A DNA stretch of 9,137 bases from assembly GCA_046263195.1 (NCBI GenBank), contig JBHELG010000090.1:1-9137 (forward strand). The letters run 5' to 3'. Each line of letters opens with the position of its first letter. The stretch's first letter is position 1. A model generated the notes under the pieces. That model had not been told where the DNA came from. It did not search any database and saw only the letters and a list, made by a program, of their open reading frames with translations. Positions 1-6,895 of this stretch are shown in pieces. Made by a program: the position numbers and the translations under genes. The stretch comes from JBHELG01 sp046263195. Lineage in GTDB: Bacteria; Actinomycetota; Nitriliruptoria; Nitriliruptorales; JAHWKO01.

Positions 1-606
1 GGCGGGGAACACCCCCGCCCGCTCGGGGGGCGCGGGGGTGTTCCCCGCCCGCTCGGGGGGTGCGGGGGTGGCCCCCAGAGCGGGGTCGGGAACGAGAGCC
101 CGCAGGACCGCAAAGGCGTTGAGATCGACGCCTGCCGGTTCGAGACCTGCCTTCATCGCAGCCGAAATGTGGTTGGACACCATGTCGCGATGGGCAGCGA
201 CGAAAAGGAGGCGCACCATGGGAGCCCCGTCCTCGCCGGTGAACTCCTCGAGAGGATGGAAGTCGAGCGCCGCCTCATCGACAGGAGTGGGGCTGTAGTC
301 CTGTACCTGGGAGCGCAGCGTCGACCGTAGTTCCGTCTCCTCCATGGCGGGCAGGTCGACCTGGCCCACGACCACCTGCCGGTTGGACACGCCGAGGTGG
401 ACGCGGCGTTCGCTGATTCCGGCGTCTGACCAGAGTTGATCTATCGCTGCTGCCACCGTCTCGACGTCGACGACCTCGCCCTCGCGTACCGCGCCGGGCG
501 GAAGGGTCACGCCGCCGAAGTTCGTGAGCTTTGCGGTGCCGTCCATCGTCGAAATCTGAGCGATGGTCACCGAGTGGGTCCCGATATCGAGCCCGACAGC
601 GTGCAT
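1..606 (-). CDS. pilM: Type IV pilus assembly protein PilM, N-terminal 202 residues (3' end outside window)
   Basis: The minus-strand frame starts at ATG 606-604 and stays open to base 1, so only the first 202 codons are present; family members are usually about 350 residues. PilM is a cytoplasmic actin-like ATPase-fold protein that binds the tail of PilN and links the pilus motor to the inner-membrane PilN/PilO platform. The start GLDIGTHSVTIAQI (residues 5-18) is the phosphate-1 loop of the fold. Residues 131-137 (VRLLFVA) and the stretch to VDLNAFAVLRAL (160-171) match the usual PilM core. A GAGGAGAGG Shine-Dalgarno at 618-610 lies inside the end of the upstream HTH gene, whose TAG directly abuts this ATG. 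Residues 179-198 are an odd decapeptide repeated twice, (A/N)TPAPPERAG, in what is normally a short loop. The second phosphate loop would lie outside the window. The family call is from motifs and is fairly secure. Confidence 0.85.
   Translation of the reverse strand, partial: MHAVGLDIGTHSVTIAQISTMDGTAKLTNFGGVTLPPGAVREGEVVDVETVAAAIDQLWSDAGISERRVHLGVSNRQVVVGQVDLPAMEETELRSTLRSQVQDYSPTPVDEAALDFHPLEEFTGEDGAPMVRLLFVAAHRDMVSNHISAAMKAGLEPAGVDLNAFAVLRALVPDPALGATPAPPERAGNTPAPPERAGVFPA
13..72 (-). repeat. Two tandem 30-bp repeats inside pilM, with an 18-bp inverted repeat
   Basis: Bases 13-42 and 43-72 are near-identical 30-bp units, differing at base 61 and at the last two bases. On the minus strand they encode the in-frame decapeptide (A/N)TPAPPERAG twice. 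In addition bases 1-18 and 32-49 are perfect reverse complements with a 13-base spacer, so the array is also strongly palindromic. Both properties are read directly from the sequence. The array may continue beyond the left edge. Confidence 0.85.
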
Positions 607-822
607 CTACCTCTCCTCTGCCTGCACCGACCCGGCCCGGAGATAGGCCTCCAGGTCCGCTCGTCGAATGCGGTAGTTCCGGCCCACCCGCAGCGCTGGG
701 AGTTGCCCGCCGCGGATGAGACGGTAGACGGTCATGTTCGACACTCGTAGATCGGCGGCGACCTCGCTTACCGTCAGAAGCTGGTCTCCCGCTCCCTCAC
801 TTCCGCCCGCGCCCTGCCCCAT
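607..822 (-). CDS. Small helix-turn-helix DNA-binding protein, excisionase/BldC-like (HTH_17 type)
   Basis: This 71-residue protein is a single winged helix-turn-helix of the MerR/excisionase type. LLTVSEVAADLRVSNMTVYR (residues 15-34) is the HTH, and LPALRVGRNYRIRRADLEAY (41-60) is the wing and C-terminal helix with the VGR-Y-RI pattern of the family. Excisionase, BldC and many small actinobacterial regulators share this fold; no effector domain is present. I chose ATG 822 because GAGG lies 6 nt upstream and the recognisable domain begins soon after. In-frame starts at 870 (ATG) and 885 (GTG) would add low-complexity residues with poor ribosome-binding sites. Its TAG (609-607) directly abuts the pilM ATG, and the pilM Shine-Dalgarno is inside it, so the two are coupled. 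That context suggests a regulator of the pilus genes or of itself, which is inference; an architectural DNA-bending role is also possible. Confidence 0.8.
   Translation of the reverse strand: MGQGAGGSEGAGDQLLTVSEVAADLRVSNMTVYRLIRGGQLPALRVGRNYRIRRADLEAYLRAGSVQAEER
610..618 (-). promoter_or_regulatory. Ribosome-binding site of pilM
   Basis: GAGGAGAGG reads on the minus strand within the last codons of the HTH gene, with its GGAG core 6 nt from the pilM ATG. It supports the ATG at 606 as the pilM start and implies translational coupling to the HTH gene. Confidence 0.7.
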
Positions 823-1070
823 GACGTACCTCGTCCGCCGGTCGGACCTGCCGCCCGATAGCGACCACATCCGGGCGGCTCGCACCGGTTCCGGTTGCCG
901 CCCTCCTGCAAGCCTCCACGCGGTTCGTCACGGTACGGACGCGGACATTCACCCGTGGTCGACTACAACAGTGGTAACACCATTACACAAGAAGCGTCAA
1001 GGGGAACTCTCTAGTACAGAAGGGTGCAGTTCAGAACTACATTGTGGTAATCACATGAGGGTGTCTTAGG
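823..1070. other. Intergenic region between prepilin peptidase and the HTH-pilM unit
   Basis: This is the largest non-coding stretch of the window (248 bp). The half nearest the HTH gene (823-950) is GC-rich. Bases 955-1070 are clearly more AT-rich than their surroundings, as expected of a promoter region. I see no convincing coding frame: an upstream extension of the HTH gene or a plus-strand frame would be low in complexity and lack a ribosome-binding site. The AT-rich part holds AGTTC-A-GAACT (1028-1038), TGTG-gtaat-CACA (1043-1055), TGGT-aac-ACCA (972-982), and the heptamer GTGGTAA at 971-977 and again at 1044-1050. There is no clear intrinsic terminator (a GC stem followed by a T-run) after the prepilin peptidase stop, so its transcript may read into the HTH-pilM unit. 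Confidence 0.6.
972..1000 (-). promoter_or_regulatory. Candidate promoter for HTH-pilM
   Basis: On the minus strand TTGACG (1000-995) fits a housekeeping -35 element well. A 17-nt spacer leads to TTACCA (977-972), a weak -10. It overlaps the TGGT-aac-ACCA palindrome and one GTGGTAA copy, so a bound regulator could block it. The -10 is poor and the call is tentative; transcription from here would give a leader of about 140 nt. Confidence 0.3.
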
Positions 1071-1844
1071 TTACGCGAGTCCGAGCCATGTCCGGATCGC
1101 GACGGTGAGGGGCGTACCCGCCAGCACCGCCACGAGCGTGCCCAAGGCGAGGTAGGGACCGAACGGGAGCCGGGTCGCGAGCCCTGCCCGACCAGCGACA
1201 ATCAACACGGAGGCAACCACGACGGCGGCTATGACCGCGGCGTAGATGGCGATCACGACCTCCCACCCGCCGATATAGCCGAGCACGAGTCCGAGCGAGG
1301 CAGCAAGCTTCACGTCCCCCATCCCCATCCCGGGCTGGCCACGTACCAGGCGGAAAGCCTCACTGAGCAGGAGCATCCCCAGCGGCAGGGCGATCCCGGC
1401 TACGACAGCCCGACGGAAATCCCCCCAGGCGTCGTCGAAGGCGGCAGCGGCGACAAGGAGCCCGAGCACGATCGGGGCGAGGCGGTAGGTGAGCTTGTTC
1501 GGGATGATGCGGAACTCGAGGTCGATGACGGTGGCGACGACGACGGCCCAACCCACCGCGAGAAGCGCCGGCAGCTCCCCCACCGGACCGTGCACGAACG
1601 CGATGAGCCCCCACACCACCGCGACCAGCAGCTGTACGAGCCACGAGGTCGGCTCGAGACACCGGCGACAGCGGCCGCCGAGCAGCAGCCAGAAGACGTG
1701 GACACGCTCGCCACACTGCGCGCACCGCGACACCCCGGGCAGAAGCCCGATCTTGCGTGGCCAGCGGTGGATGGCGACCGCCGCGAACGATCCTGCCAGC
1801 ACGCCCAGCAAGGCACAGAGCGCCACGAGCGGCCAATCGCTCAC
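1071..1844 (-). CDS. pilD: Prepilin peptidase / N-methyltransferase, type IV (A24 family, PilD-like)
   Basis: This 257-residue integral membrane protein belongs to the A24 aspartic peptidases, which cut the leader from type IV prepilins at the inner face of the membrane and often N-methylate the new N-terminus. The N-terminal domain has the paired cysteines C41-x2-C44 and C59-x2-C62 (DiS_P_DiS domain, likely metal binding, linked to methylation). The two catalytic aspartates are visible: D108 in TVIDLEFRIIPNKL and D177 in the GMGMGD motif (172-177). Hydrophobic segments at about 4-25, 66-84, 92-108, 121-136, 143-160, 181-216 and 231-250 fit a polytopic protein. A full two-domain enzyme is present. 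The start is GTG 1844, overlapping the aroE stop as GTGA. The frame stays open upstream to 2189, but that part lies inside aroE and is arginine-rich nonsense. PilM nearby indicates pilins as its substrates. Confidence 0.93.
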   Translation of the reverse strand: MSDWPLVALCALLGVLAGSFAAVAIHRWPRKIGLLPGVSRCAQCGERVHVFWLLLGGRCRRCLEPTSWLVQLLVAVVWGLIAFVHGPVGELPALLAVGWAVVVATVIDLEFRIIPNKLTYRLAPIVLGLLVAAAAFDDAWGDFRRAVVAGIALPLGMLLLSEAFRLVRGQPGMGMGDVKLAASLGLVLGYIGGWEVVIAIYAAVIAAVVVASVLIVAGRAGLATRLPFGPYLALGTLVAVLAGTPLTVAIRTWLGLA

Positions 1845-2701
1845 GAGACCTGCAGAGCCGCGAGCGCGACCGCGGACATCGTCGCGGTGGGGGCGTCGCG
1901 GCCGGTCCAGCGGCGGTAGCTCGCAGCAGCCTGGGCGACGAGCATGCCCAGCCCGTGATGGGCATCGGCGCCCGACGCACGGGCTGCCCTGAGGAACGGC
2001 GTGTTCGGGGGCCGGTAGACGAGGTCGAAGGCTACCTGGCCGGGGCGGAGCGACTGGAAGGGAGCCGGCAGCTCCTCCCCAGCCATGCCCAGGGGGGTGG
2101 CGTTCACAACGAGGCGGGCCCCGCCGACGGCCGCCACGACCCCGGCGGTGTCGGCGAGCGGCAGCGCCTGCGCCGCCGGTGCTCCACACCGGGTTGCGAG
2201 GGCCGCCAGGTCGTCGGCGGCCTCGAACTGCCGTCCCACAAAGGTGACCGGAGCGCCGCCGCGGCCGAGCACCACGGCACAGGCACGGGCGACGCCACCC
2301 GTACCGAGCACCACTGCCGGAGTTCCTGGCGGCAGCGCGAGGTCGTCGCGCACCACGACCTCGAGCCCGAGCGTGTCGGTGTTGTCGCCGACGAGGCCCT
2401 CGGGACTCCAGACGAGCGTGTTGACCGCCCCGGCGAGCTCCGCTTCAGCGGTAAGACGGTCGCACGCGCTCATCACGGCACGCTTGTGGGGAACCGTCAC
2501 GTTCGCGCCAGCGGCCTCGCACGCCCCCAGAGCCGCCACGACGGTCCGGAGCTGCGCGGGAGGCGTCGGCAGGGCGACGTACACGAGATCGCGGCCCTGC
2601 TCTCGGAAGGCTGAGTTGTGCATGATCGGAGACAGCGAATGCCGGACCGGCCAGCCTATGACGGCGACGAGCCGGGTCGTGGCGGAGGGCCAGCGCGTCA
2701 C
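1841..2701 (-). CDS. aroE: Shikimate dehydrogenase (NADP-dependent)
   Basis: AroE reduces 3-dehydroshikimate to shikimate with NADPH in the chorismate pathway, in the cytoplasm. The 286-residue length is normal for the family. The substrate-binding part shows SLSP (22-25), NVTVPHK (67-73) with catalytic K73, N94, and NTD (107-109) with catalytic D109. The nucleotide-binding fold starts at VLGTGGVARA (131-140), and GR at 156-157 sits where the NADP phosphate is gripped. NATPLGM (200-206), DLVYRPPNTPFL (226-237) and GLGMLVAQAA (250-259) are conserved C-terminal motifs. The start is GTG 2701, overlapping the mltG TGA by four bases; no strong Shine-Dalgarno is seen, so translation probably depends on coupling. 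Its own stop overlaps the prepilin peptidase start. Elsewhere in Actinobacteria aroE in this position is usually followed by other aro genes, which are not seen here. Confidence 0.95.
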   Translation of the reverse strand: MTRWPSATTRLVAVIGWPVRHSLSPIMHNSAFREQGRDLVYVALPTPPAQLRTVVAALGACEAAGANVTVPHKRAVMSACDRLTAEAELAGAVNTLVWSPEGLVGDNTDTLGLEVVVRDDLALPPGTPAVVLGTGGVARACAVVLGRGGAPVTFVGRQFEAADDLAALATRCGAPAAQALPLADTAGVVAAVGGARLVVNATPLGMAGEELPAPFQSLRPGQVAFDLVYRPPNTPFLRAARASGADAHHGLGMLVAQAAASYRRWTGRDAPTATMSAVALAALQVS

Positions 2702-3774
2702 GATCCCACGTCAGGCGACGACGGGACGGCGTCCTGCAACTGCCGGTAGCGGGCTTTGTTGCGCTTGTGCTCTTCGAAGGTCCGGGAGAAGACGTGCCGC
2801 CCGGCCTCGTCGATTCGCACGTAGTAGAGAAAGTCGTGTTGGGCGGGTTGGAAGGCGGCCCGGATGGACGCCGCCCCTGGCGCGGCGATGGGGGTGGGAG
2901 GCAGCCCCGGGTTGCGGTAGAGGTTGTAGGGCGAGTCGACCTGCAGATCCTGGATGGTGACGCGATTCGTGTGAGTTCCGAGGGCGTAGATGACCGACGC
3001 GTCTATCTCGAGGCTCCGTCCGGCTGCGAGCCGGTTGTAGATGACCCCCGCGATGGTGGGACGCTCTTGTGGGATCTTCGCCTCCTCCTCGACAAGGCTC
3101 GCGATGATGAGTGCCTGGTAGCGGTCCTGACCGCGAGCGACTGCCCCGGCGACCACCTCGTCAGGCAATGACGAGACGACCTTCTCGAGCTGACCCACCA
3201 TGCGCTGAAGAATCGCCTGCGGCGGGGCGCCGGGTCGCTCCTCGTACGTCTCGGGGAACAGCAACCCTTCGTAGGGCTCACGGGCTCCCGACGAAGGTGT
3301 GGCTACCCAGTCCGGGAGTTCTATGGCACGGGCGTCGAGCACCGCACGGTAGTCTTCGACCGCGTAGGGGGTCTGCGCGGCAAGCCGCTCGAGAGTCTCG
3401 CCTACCGTGAGCCCCTCGGGGATCGTGAAGCGGATCGCCATCGGCTGGTCGGGTCCGCTCAGAAGCCTGTCGATCGTCTCGTCGACACTCAGACCAGTCT
3501 CCAGCTGGTAGCGACCGGCACGAAGCTCTCGGTCGAGTCCTCTGCTCTGGGCCTTCAGTCGAAACGCGAGGGCTGAGCGGACGACTCCCCTCTCCTCGAG
3601 TTCTCCCGCCACGGCGGAGGCGCTGGCCCCGCGGTCCACCTCGATCGTGACCGGCTCCCCCGCGCCCGGCTCGCCGCTCATGGCCCAGGCGACGGTAGCC
3701 AGACCAGCCGCGACCACGACCAGCGCAACGATGAGGATGATGAGGACGACTCTCGGGCCGCTAGCGGGAGCCAC
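2698..3774 (-). CDS. mltG: Endolytic murein transglycosylase MltG (YceG-like)
   Basis: MltG cleaves nascent glycan strands at the outer face of the cytoplasmic membrane and is thought to end peptidoglycan chain elongation. The protein has a short cytoplasmic N-terminus, one membrane segment (about residues 8-32), an N-terminal LysM-like region (about 42-110) and the YceG catalytic domain. EGLLFPETY (169-177), ASLVEEEAK (225-233) with probable catalytic E229, LEIDASVIYALG (255-266) and LYRNPGLPPTPIAAPG (285-300) are hallmark motifs. I place the start at GTG 3774, giving 358 residues, because GGAGGTGA (3790-3783) lies 8 nt upstream. A GTG at 3786 would add four residues but falls inside that Shine-Dalgarno and has none of its own. 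It overlaps ruvX by 14 nt and aroE by 4 nt. The family is certain; the start is less so. Confidence 0.94.
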   Translation of the reverse strand: MAPASGPRVVLIILIVALVVVAAGLATVAWAMSGEPGAGEPVTIEVDRGASASAVAGELEERGVVRSALAFRLKAQSRGLDRELRAGRYQLETGLSVDETIDRLLSGPDQPMAIRFTIPEGLTVGETLERLAAQTPYAVEDYRAVLDARAIELPDWVATPSSGAREPYEGLLFPETYEERPGAPPQAILQRMVGQLEKVVSSLPDEVVAGAVARGQDRYQALIIASLVEEEAKIPQERPTIAGVIYNRLAAGRSLEIDASVIYALGTHTNRVTIQDLQVDSPYNLYRNPGLPPTPIAAPGAASIRAAFQPAQHDFLYYVRIDEAGRHVFSRTFEEHKRNKARYRQLQDAVPSSPDVGS

Positions 3775-4207
3775 GCTCCTGCTCACCTCCGTGCATCGAG
3801 TCGAGGAACGTCTGGAGCAGGAGGGTAGCCGCGACCCGATCGAGAGCCGCGCGTCTGGTGCGCCGCTTCGCGCCCTGCGCCAGCATCGTGCGTTCCGCCT
3901 CCACGGTGGTCAGCCGCTCATCCCACAGGTGAACCTCGAGACCGCTCACCTGCTGCACGCGCTCGGCGATGTGGCGTGCCCGTTGCGCGGGCTCCTTCTC
4001 GTCACCGGCGAGGCTCCGGGGTAGGCCCACCACGACCATGTCAGCTCCGTGCCGTCTCGCGGCGTCGACGAGGCTGGTCACGATGCCCTCGACGTCATCA
4101 GGATCTTTGACCGCGAGCGTCTCGAGCGGGGTGGCTACGCGTCCCTGTGGATCGCTCAGGGCGAGCCCGATGCGGACATCGCCGAGGTCAACTCCGAGGG
4201 TCCTCAC
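3761..4207 (-). CDS. ruvX: Holliday-junction-resolvase-like protein RuvX/YqgF, pre-16S rRNA nuclease
   Basis: This 148-residue RNase H-fold protein matches YqgF/RuvX, shown in E. coli to act in 5' maturation of 16S rRNA; a role in Holliday-junction resolution has been proposed from the fold. GVDLGDVRIGLALSD (residues 5-19) carries the first acidic catalytic residue D7. VVVGLPRSLAG (58-68) and LWDERLTTVEAER (94-106) with E97 follow, and D123 in LDRVAATLLLQ completes the acidic set. The start is GTG 4207, overlapping the alaS stop as GTGA; only a weak AGG lies upstream, so it is probably coupled to alaS. The last residues (from about 138) are a low-complexity tail that overlaps the mltG start and contains its Shine-Dalgarno. 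Length and motifs are intact. Confidence 0.94.
   Translation of the reverse strand: MRTLGVDLGDVRIGLALSDPQGRVATPLETLAVKDPDDVEGIVTSLVDAARRHGADMVVVGLPRSLAGDEKEPAQRARHIAERVQQVSGLEVHLWDERLTTVEAERTMLAQGAKRRTRRAALDRVAATLLLQTFLDSMHGGEQERGSR
3783..3790 (-). promoter_or_regulatory. Extended Shine-Dalgarno of mltG inside ruvX
   Basis: GGAGGTGA on the minus strand is an eight-base match to the 16S anti-Shine-Dalgarno and lies 8 nt before GTG 3774. It decides the mltG start: the upstream GTG at 3786 is part of this motif. Confidence 0.6.
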
Positions 4208-6894
4208 TCGGGTGCGGCCTGCCGGGCTTCCGAGGCGGCCACCGCGAGCGCTTCGACGAGCTTGGCGCTCATACGGCCGCCGGCCTGGGCGAGGTCTCCC
4301 TTCCCACCGGCGCCCCCACCCACAACCTTGGCGGCAGGTGCGAGGACCGAACGGGCCTCGAGGCCCGCCTCGGCGAGGTCGGGCGTGAGCACGGCGACGA
4401 GTTGGGCCTTGCCGTCGGCCGTTGCGGTACCGAGCACGACGACTCCTCGTTGTCCGAGGTTCCCTCGCACCTCGAGCGCAAGTTGACGCAGCTCCTCGGC
4501 GGTGACGTCATCGACGCGGCGGGCGACGACCGCCAGGCCGCTGGACCGCTCGGTTTCCTCGGCGATCGCCCGAGCCTGTTGGGATAGCGTCGCGGCGCGA
4601 GTTCTGGCCAGCTCCCGCTCGGCTTCCCGAAGCCGCGAGACGAGCGCTTCGACGCGGGCCACCGCGACGTCAGAGGGCACGTCGAGAAGGCGGGCCACCT
4701 CCTCGGCGACGATGCGTTCCCGGGCCGCGTAGCGGTACGCGTCAGCGCCCGTGAGCGCCTCGAGGCGCCGCAGGTTCGCGCCGATCGACTCCTCCCGGAC
4801 GATCACCACGCCGCCCACCTTTCCCGCCGAGGCCACGTGTGTTCCTCCACACAACTCCCGGGAGAAGTCGCCGATCGATACGACCCGGACCTCCTCGCCG
4901 TACTTCTCGCCGAACAGGGCGATGGCCCCGGTAGCTCGGGCCTGGGCCAGTGGCATCTGCTCCGCATGCACCGGCGGGTCGTGCAGCAGGTGCTCGTTGA
5001 CACGCTCTTCCACCGCGATGAGCTGTTCTCGCCGCACCTGCTCGAAGTGGGGGAAGTCGAACCGGAGCCGTCCCGCGTCCACGAGCGAGCCTGCCTGCTG
5101 CGCGTGTGATCCCACGAGCTCGCGGACCGTCGCGTGCAGGATGTGGGTAGCGGAGTGGCTGCGAGCGGTGGCGATGCGACGGGCGACGTCGACCCGGGCC
5201 GCGAGCGGCTGTCCAGGCGCCACCTCCCCCGCCACGACCCGGGCGCGATGAATGATGAGCCGCTCGATCGGGGACTGGGTGTCGAGCACCTCGACCCGGC
5301 CGGTGGGCGTCTCCAGGACGCCACGGTCCCCGACCTGGCCACCACCTTCCGCGTAGAAGGGGGTCGTAGGCAGGGCGATCTCGACCTCGTCCCCCTCTCC
5401 CGCCTCGTCGACGAGACCCGAAGGAGAAAGAAGCGCTCCCAGCCTCGTCTCCGCGGCGGTGGTGTCGTAGCCGACGAAATGGCTCTCACCCACGTTCCTG
5501 ACAGCCTCTCGATACACCTCCTGGGAAATTCCATCGCCCCCGCGCCGCAGTGAGGCGCGGGCACGCTGGCGCTGCTCCTGCATGAGCTGGTCGAAGGTCT
5601 CGCGGTCGAGACCGAGCCCGGCCTCCTCCACGAGTTCGAGGGTGAGGTCGACGGGGAAGCCATAGGTGTCGTGAAGCCGAAAAGCGGTGTCGCCGGGAAG
5701 AACAGCCGCCCCGGAAACCCTGGCCTCTTCGACCGCTTCCTCCAGGATCCCCAGTCCCTGACGCAGGGTGCGAGCGAACTCGGCCTCCTCGGCGGCCACG
5801 ACGCGTGTGACGAGCTCACGTTGGGCGTCGAGCTCTGGGTAGCCGGGGGACATCGTGTGGATCACCGCATCGACCATGGCAGGCATCATCGGAGGCACTT
5901 CACCAGTCGACCCACCCCGCCCGGCCCCTTCGGGGCCTGCCCGTGACGATGCATCCTGCCCGGCCCTTTGCGCGTGCCGGATCGCCCGGCGCAGCAGCCG
6001 TCGCAGCACGTAGCCGCGTCCTTCCTTGGAGGGCAGGACCCCGTCCGCGATCAGGAAGGTTGCCGTGCGAGCGTGCTCGGCGAGGATGCGCAGCGAGACG
6101 TCTGCGGCGAGGTCGTCCCCATATGCCACACCCGTCAACTCCTGGGCACGTTCGAGCACAGGGGCCAACACGTCGGTGTCGTAGACGGTTGCGACCTCCT
6201 GCTGAAGCACCGCCATGCGCTCGAGACCCATGCCGGTGTCGACGTTCTGCTGCGGCAGTCGACCCGTGATGTTGCCGTCGTCGTCCTGCATGAACTCCAT
6301 GAAGACGAGGTTGTAGAACTCGAGGTAGCGCTCGTCGTTGTGCGCCGGCCCTCCGGCTTCGCCGTAGGCGGGCCCGCGGTCGAGGTAGAGCTCGGTGCAA
6401 GGCCCGCATGGTCCGGCTACGCCCATGGACCAGAAGTTGTCGTGCGCGCCCATCGCTTGTATGCGGGAGCGGGGAGCGTCGGTCTCGCTCTCCCAGAAGC
6501 CGGCAGCGTCCTCGTCCTGTTCGTAGACGGTTACCCAGATGCGCTCGGGGTCGAGGCCGAAGGGGCCGGTCGACAGCTCCCATGCCCAGCGGATCGCCTC
6601 CCGCTTGAAGTAGTCGCCCCACGAGAAGTTGCCGAGCATCTCGAAGAAGGTGAGATGCCGTGACGTGCGCCCCACGTTCTCGATGTCGACCGTCCGGGCG
6701 CACTTCTGGAAGCTCGTGCCGCGGGGCACCTCCGGCTTGGCGTCCCCGAGGAAGTACGGCTTGAACGGCACCATTCCGGCGTTCGTGAGCAGCAAGGTGG
6801 GGTCGTTGGGAATGAGCGAGGACGACGGGTAGCGACGGTGTCCTCGCTCGGTGAAGAAGTCGAGGAACGTCTCACGAATCGCGACTGCGTCCAC
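4204..6894 (-). CDS. alaS: Alanine--tRNA ligase
   Basis: AlaRS charges tRNA-Ala and clears mischarged Ser and Gly. The protein has 896 residues and all domains. The catalytic domain begins with RETFLDFF and YPSSSLIPNDPTLLLTNAGM (22-41), continues through FFEMLGNFSWGDYFK (83-97) and CGPCTELY (163-170), and ends with SKEGRGYVLRRLLRRAIRHA (289-308), the start of the tRNA-recognition helical domain. The editing domain has SHSATH (579-584) with zinc ligands H580 and H584, and LCGGTH (681-686) with C682 and H686. The DHHA1 C-Ala domain has GGGAGGKGDLAQAGG (859-873). Residues 312-337 are an extra Gly/Ser/Pro/Arg-rich stretch not usual in the family. The start is GTG 6894, with GGAGG 5 nt upstream held in a predicted hairpin. 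The stop overlaps the ruvX start (GTGA). Confidence 0.97.
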   Translation of the reverse strand: MDAVAIRETFLDFFTERGHRRYPSSSLIPNDPTLLLTNAGMVPFKPYFLGDAKPEVPRGTSFQKCARTVDIENVGRTSRHLTFFEMLGNFSWGDYFKREAIRWAWELSTGPFGLDPERIWVTVYEQDEDAAGFWESETDAPRSRIQAMGAHDNFWSMGVAGPCGPCTELYLDRGPAYGEAGGPAHNDERYLEFYNLVFMEFMQDDDGNITGRLPQQNVDTGMGLERMAVLQQEVATVYDTDVLAPVLERAQELTGVAYGDDLAADVSLRILAEHARTATFLIADGVLPSKEGRGYVLRRLLRRAIRHAQRAGQDASSRAGPEGAGRGGSTGEVPPMMPAMVDAVIHTMSPGYPELDAQRELVTRVVAAEEAEFARTLRQGLGILEEAVEEARVSGAAVLPGDTAFRLHDTYGFPVDLTLELVEEAGLGLDRETFDQLMQEQRQRARASLRRGGDGISQEVYREAVRNVGESHFVGYDTTAAETRLGALLSPSGLVDEAGEGDEVEIALPTTPFYAEGGGQVGDRGVLETPTGRVEVLDTQSPIERLIIHRARVVAGEVAPGQPLAARVDVARRIATARSHSATHILHATVRELVGSHAQQAGSLVDAGRLRFDFPHFEQVRREQLIAVEERVNEHLLHDPPVHAEQMPLAQARATGAIALFGEKYGEEVRVVSIGDFSRELCGGTHVASAGKVGGVVIVREESIGANLRRLEALTGADAYRYAARERIVAEEVARLLDVPSDVAVARVEALVSRLREAERELARTRAATLSQQARAIAEETERSSGLAVVARRVDDVTAEELRQLALEVRGNLGQRGVVVLGTATADGKAQLVAVLTPDLAEAGLEARSVLAPAAKVVGGGAGGKGDLAQAGGRMSAKLVEALAVAASEARQAAPE
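5884..5961 (-). repeat. Low-complexity in-frame insertion in alaS with hairpin and direct repeat
   Basis: These bases encode alaS residues 312-337, rich in Gly, Arg, Ser and Pro, between the conserved RHA helix (306-308) and the PAMVDAVI segment (338-345). Usually only a few residues join these parts. The DNA contains a perfect short palindrome GGCCCC-ttc-GGGGCC (5923-5937). The 12-mer GCCCGGCCCCTT (5919-5930) recurs with one change at 5958-5969, exactly 39 bases (13 codons) away. The insertion boundary is judged from family memory, not from an alignment. Confidence 0.6.
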
Positions 6895-6895
6895 A

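Noticed and set aside
1..72. CRISPR-like array
   Set aside because: The units are directly adjacent without spacers and are translated in frame within pilM.
734..1069. Plus-strand gene in the intergenic region before the HTH gene
   Set aside because: It overlaps the HTH gene antisense, has no ribosome-binding site, and its translation shows no family pattern.
1845..2189. Upstream extension of the prepilin peptidase frame, giving a 372-residue protein
   Set aside because: It lies wholly inside aroE, is an arginine/proline-rich out-of-frame reading, and the conserved domain begins right at GTG 1844, which makes a neat GTGA overlap.
1757..2960. Long plus-strand open frames antisense to aroE and mltG
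   Set aside because: They are low-complexity Arg/Ala/Pro/Ser readings with no recognisable motif, as expected opposite high-GC genes.
4803..6703. Long minus- and plus-strand frames within alaS
   Set aside because: alaS is intact and fully explained by its own frame; these are composition shadows rich in Ser and Arg.
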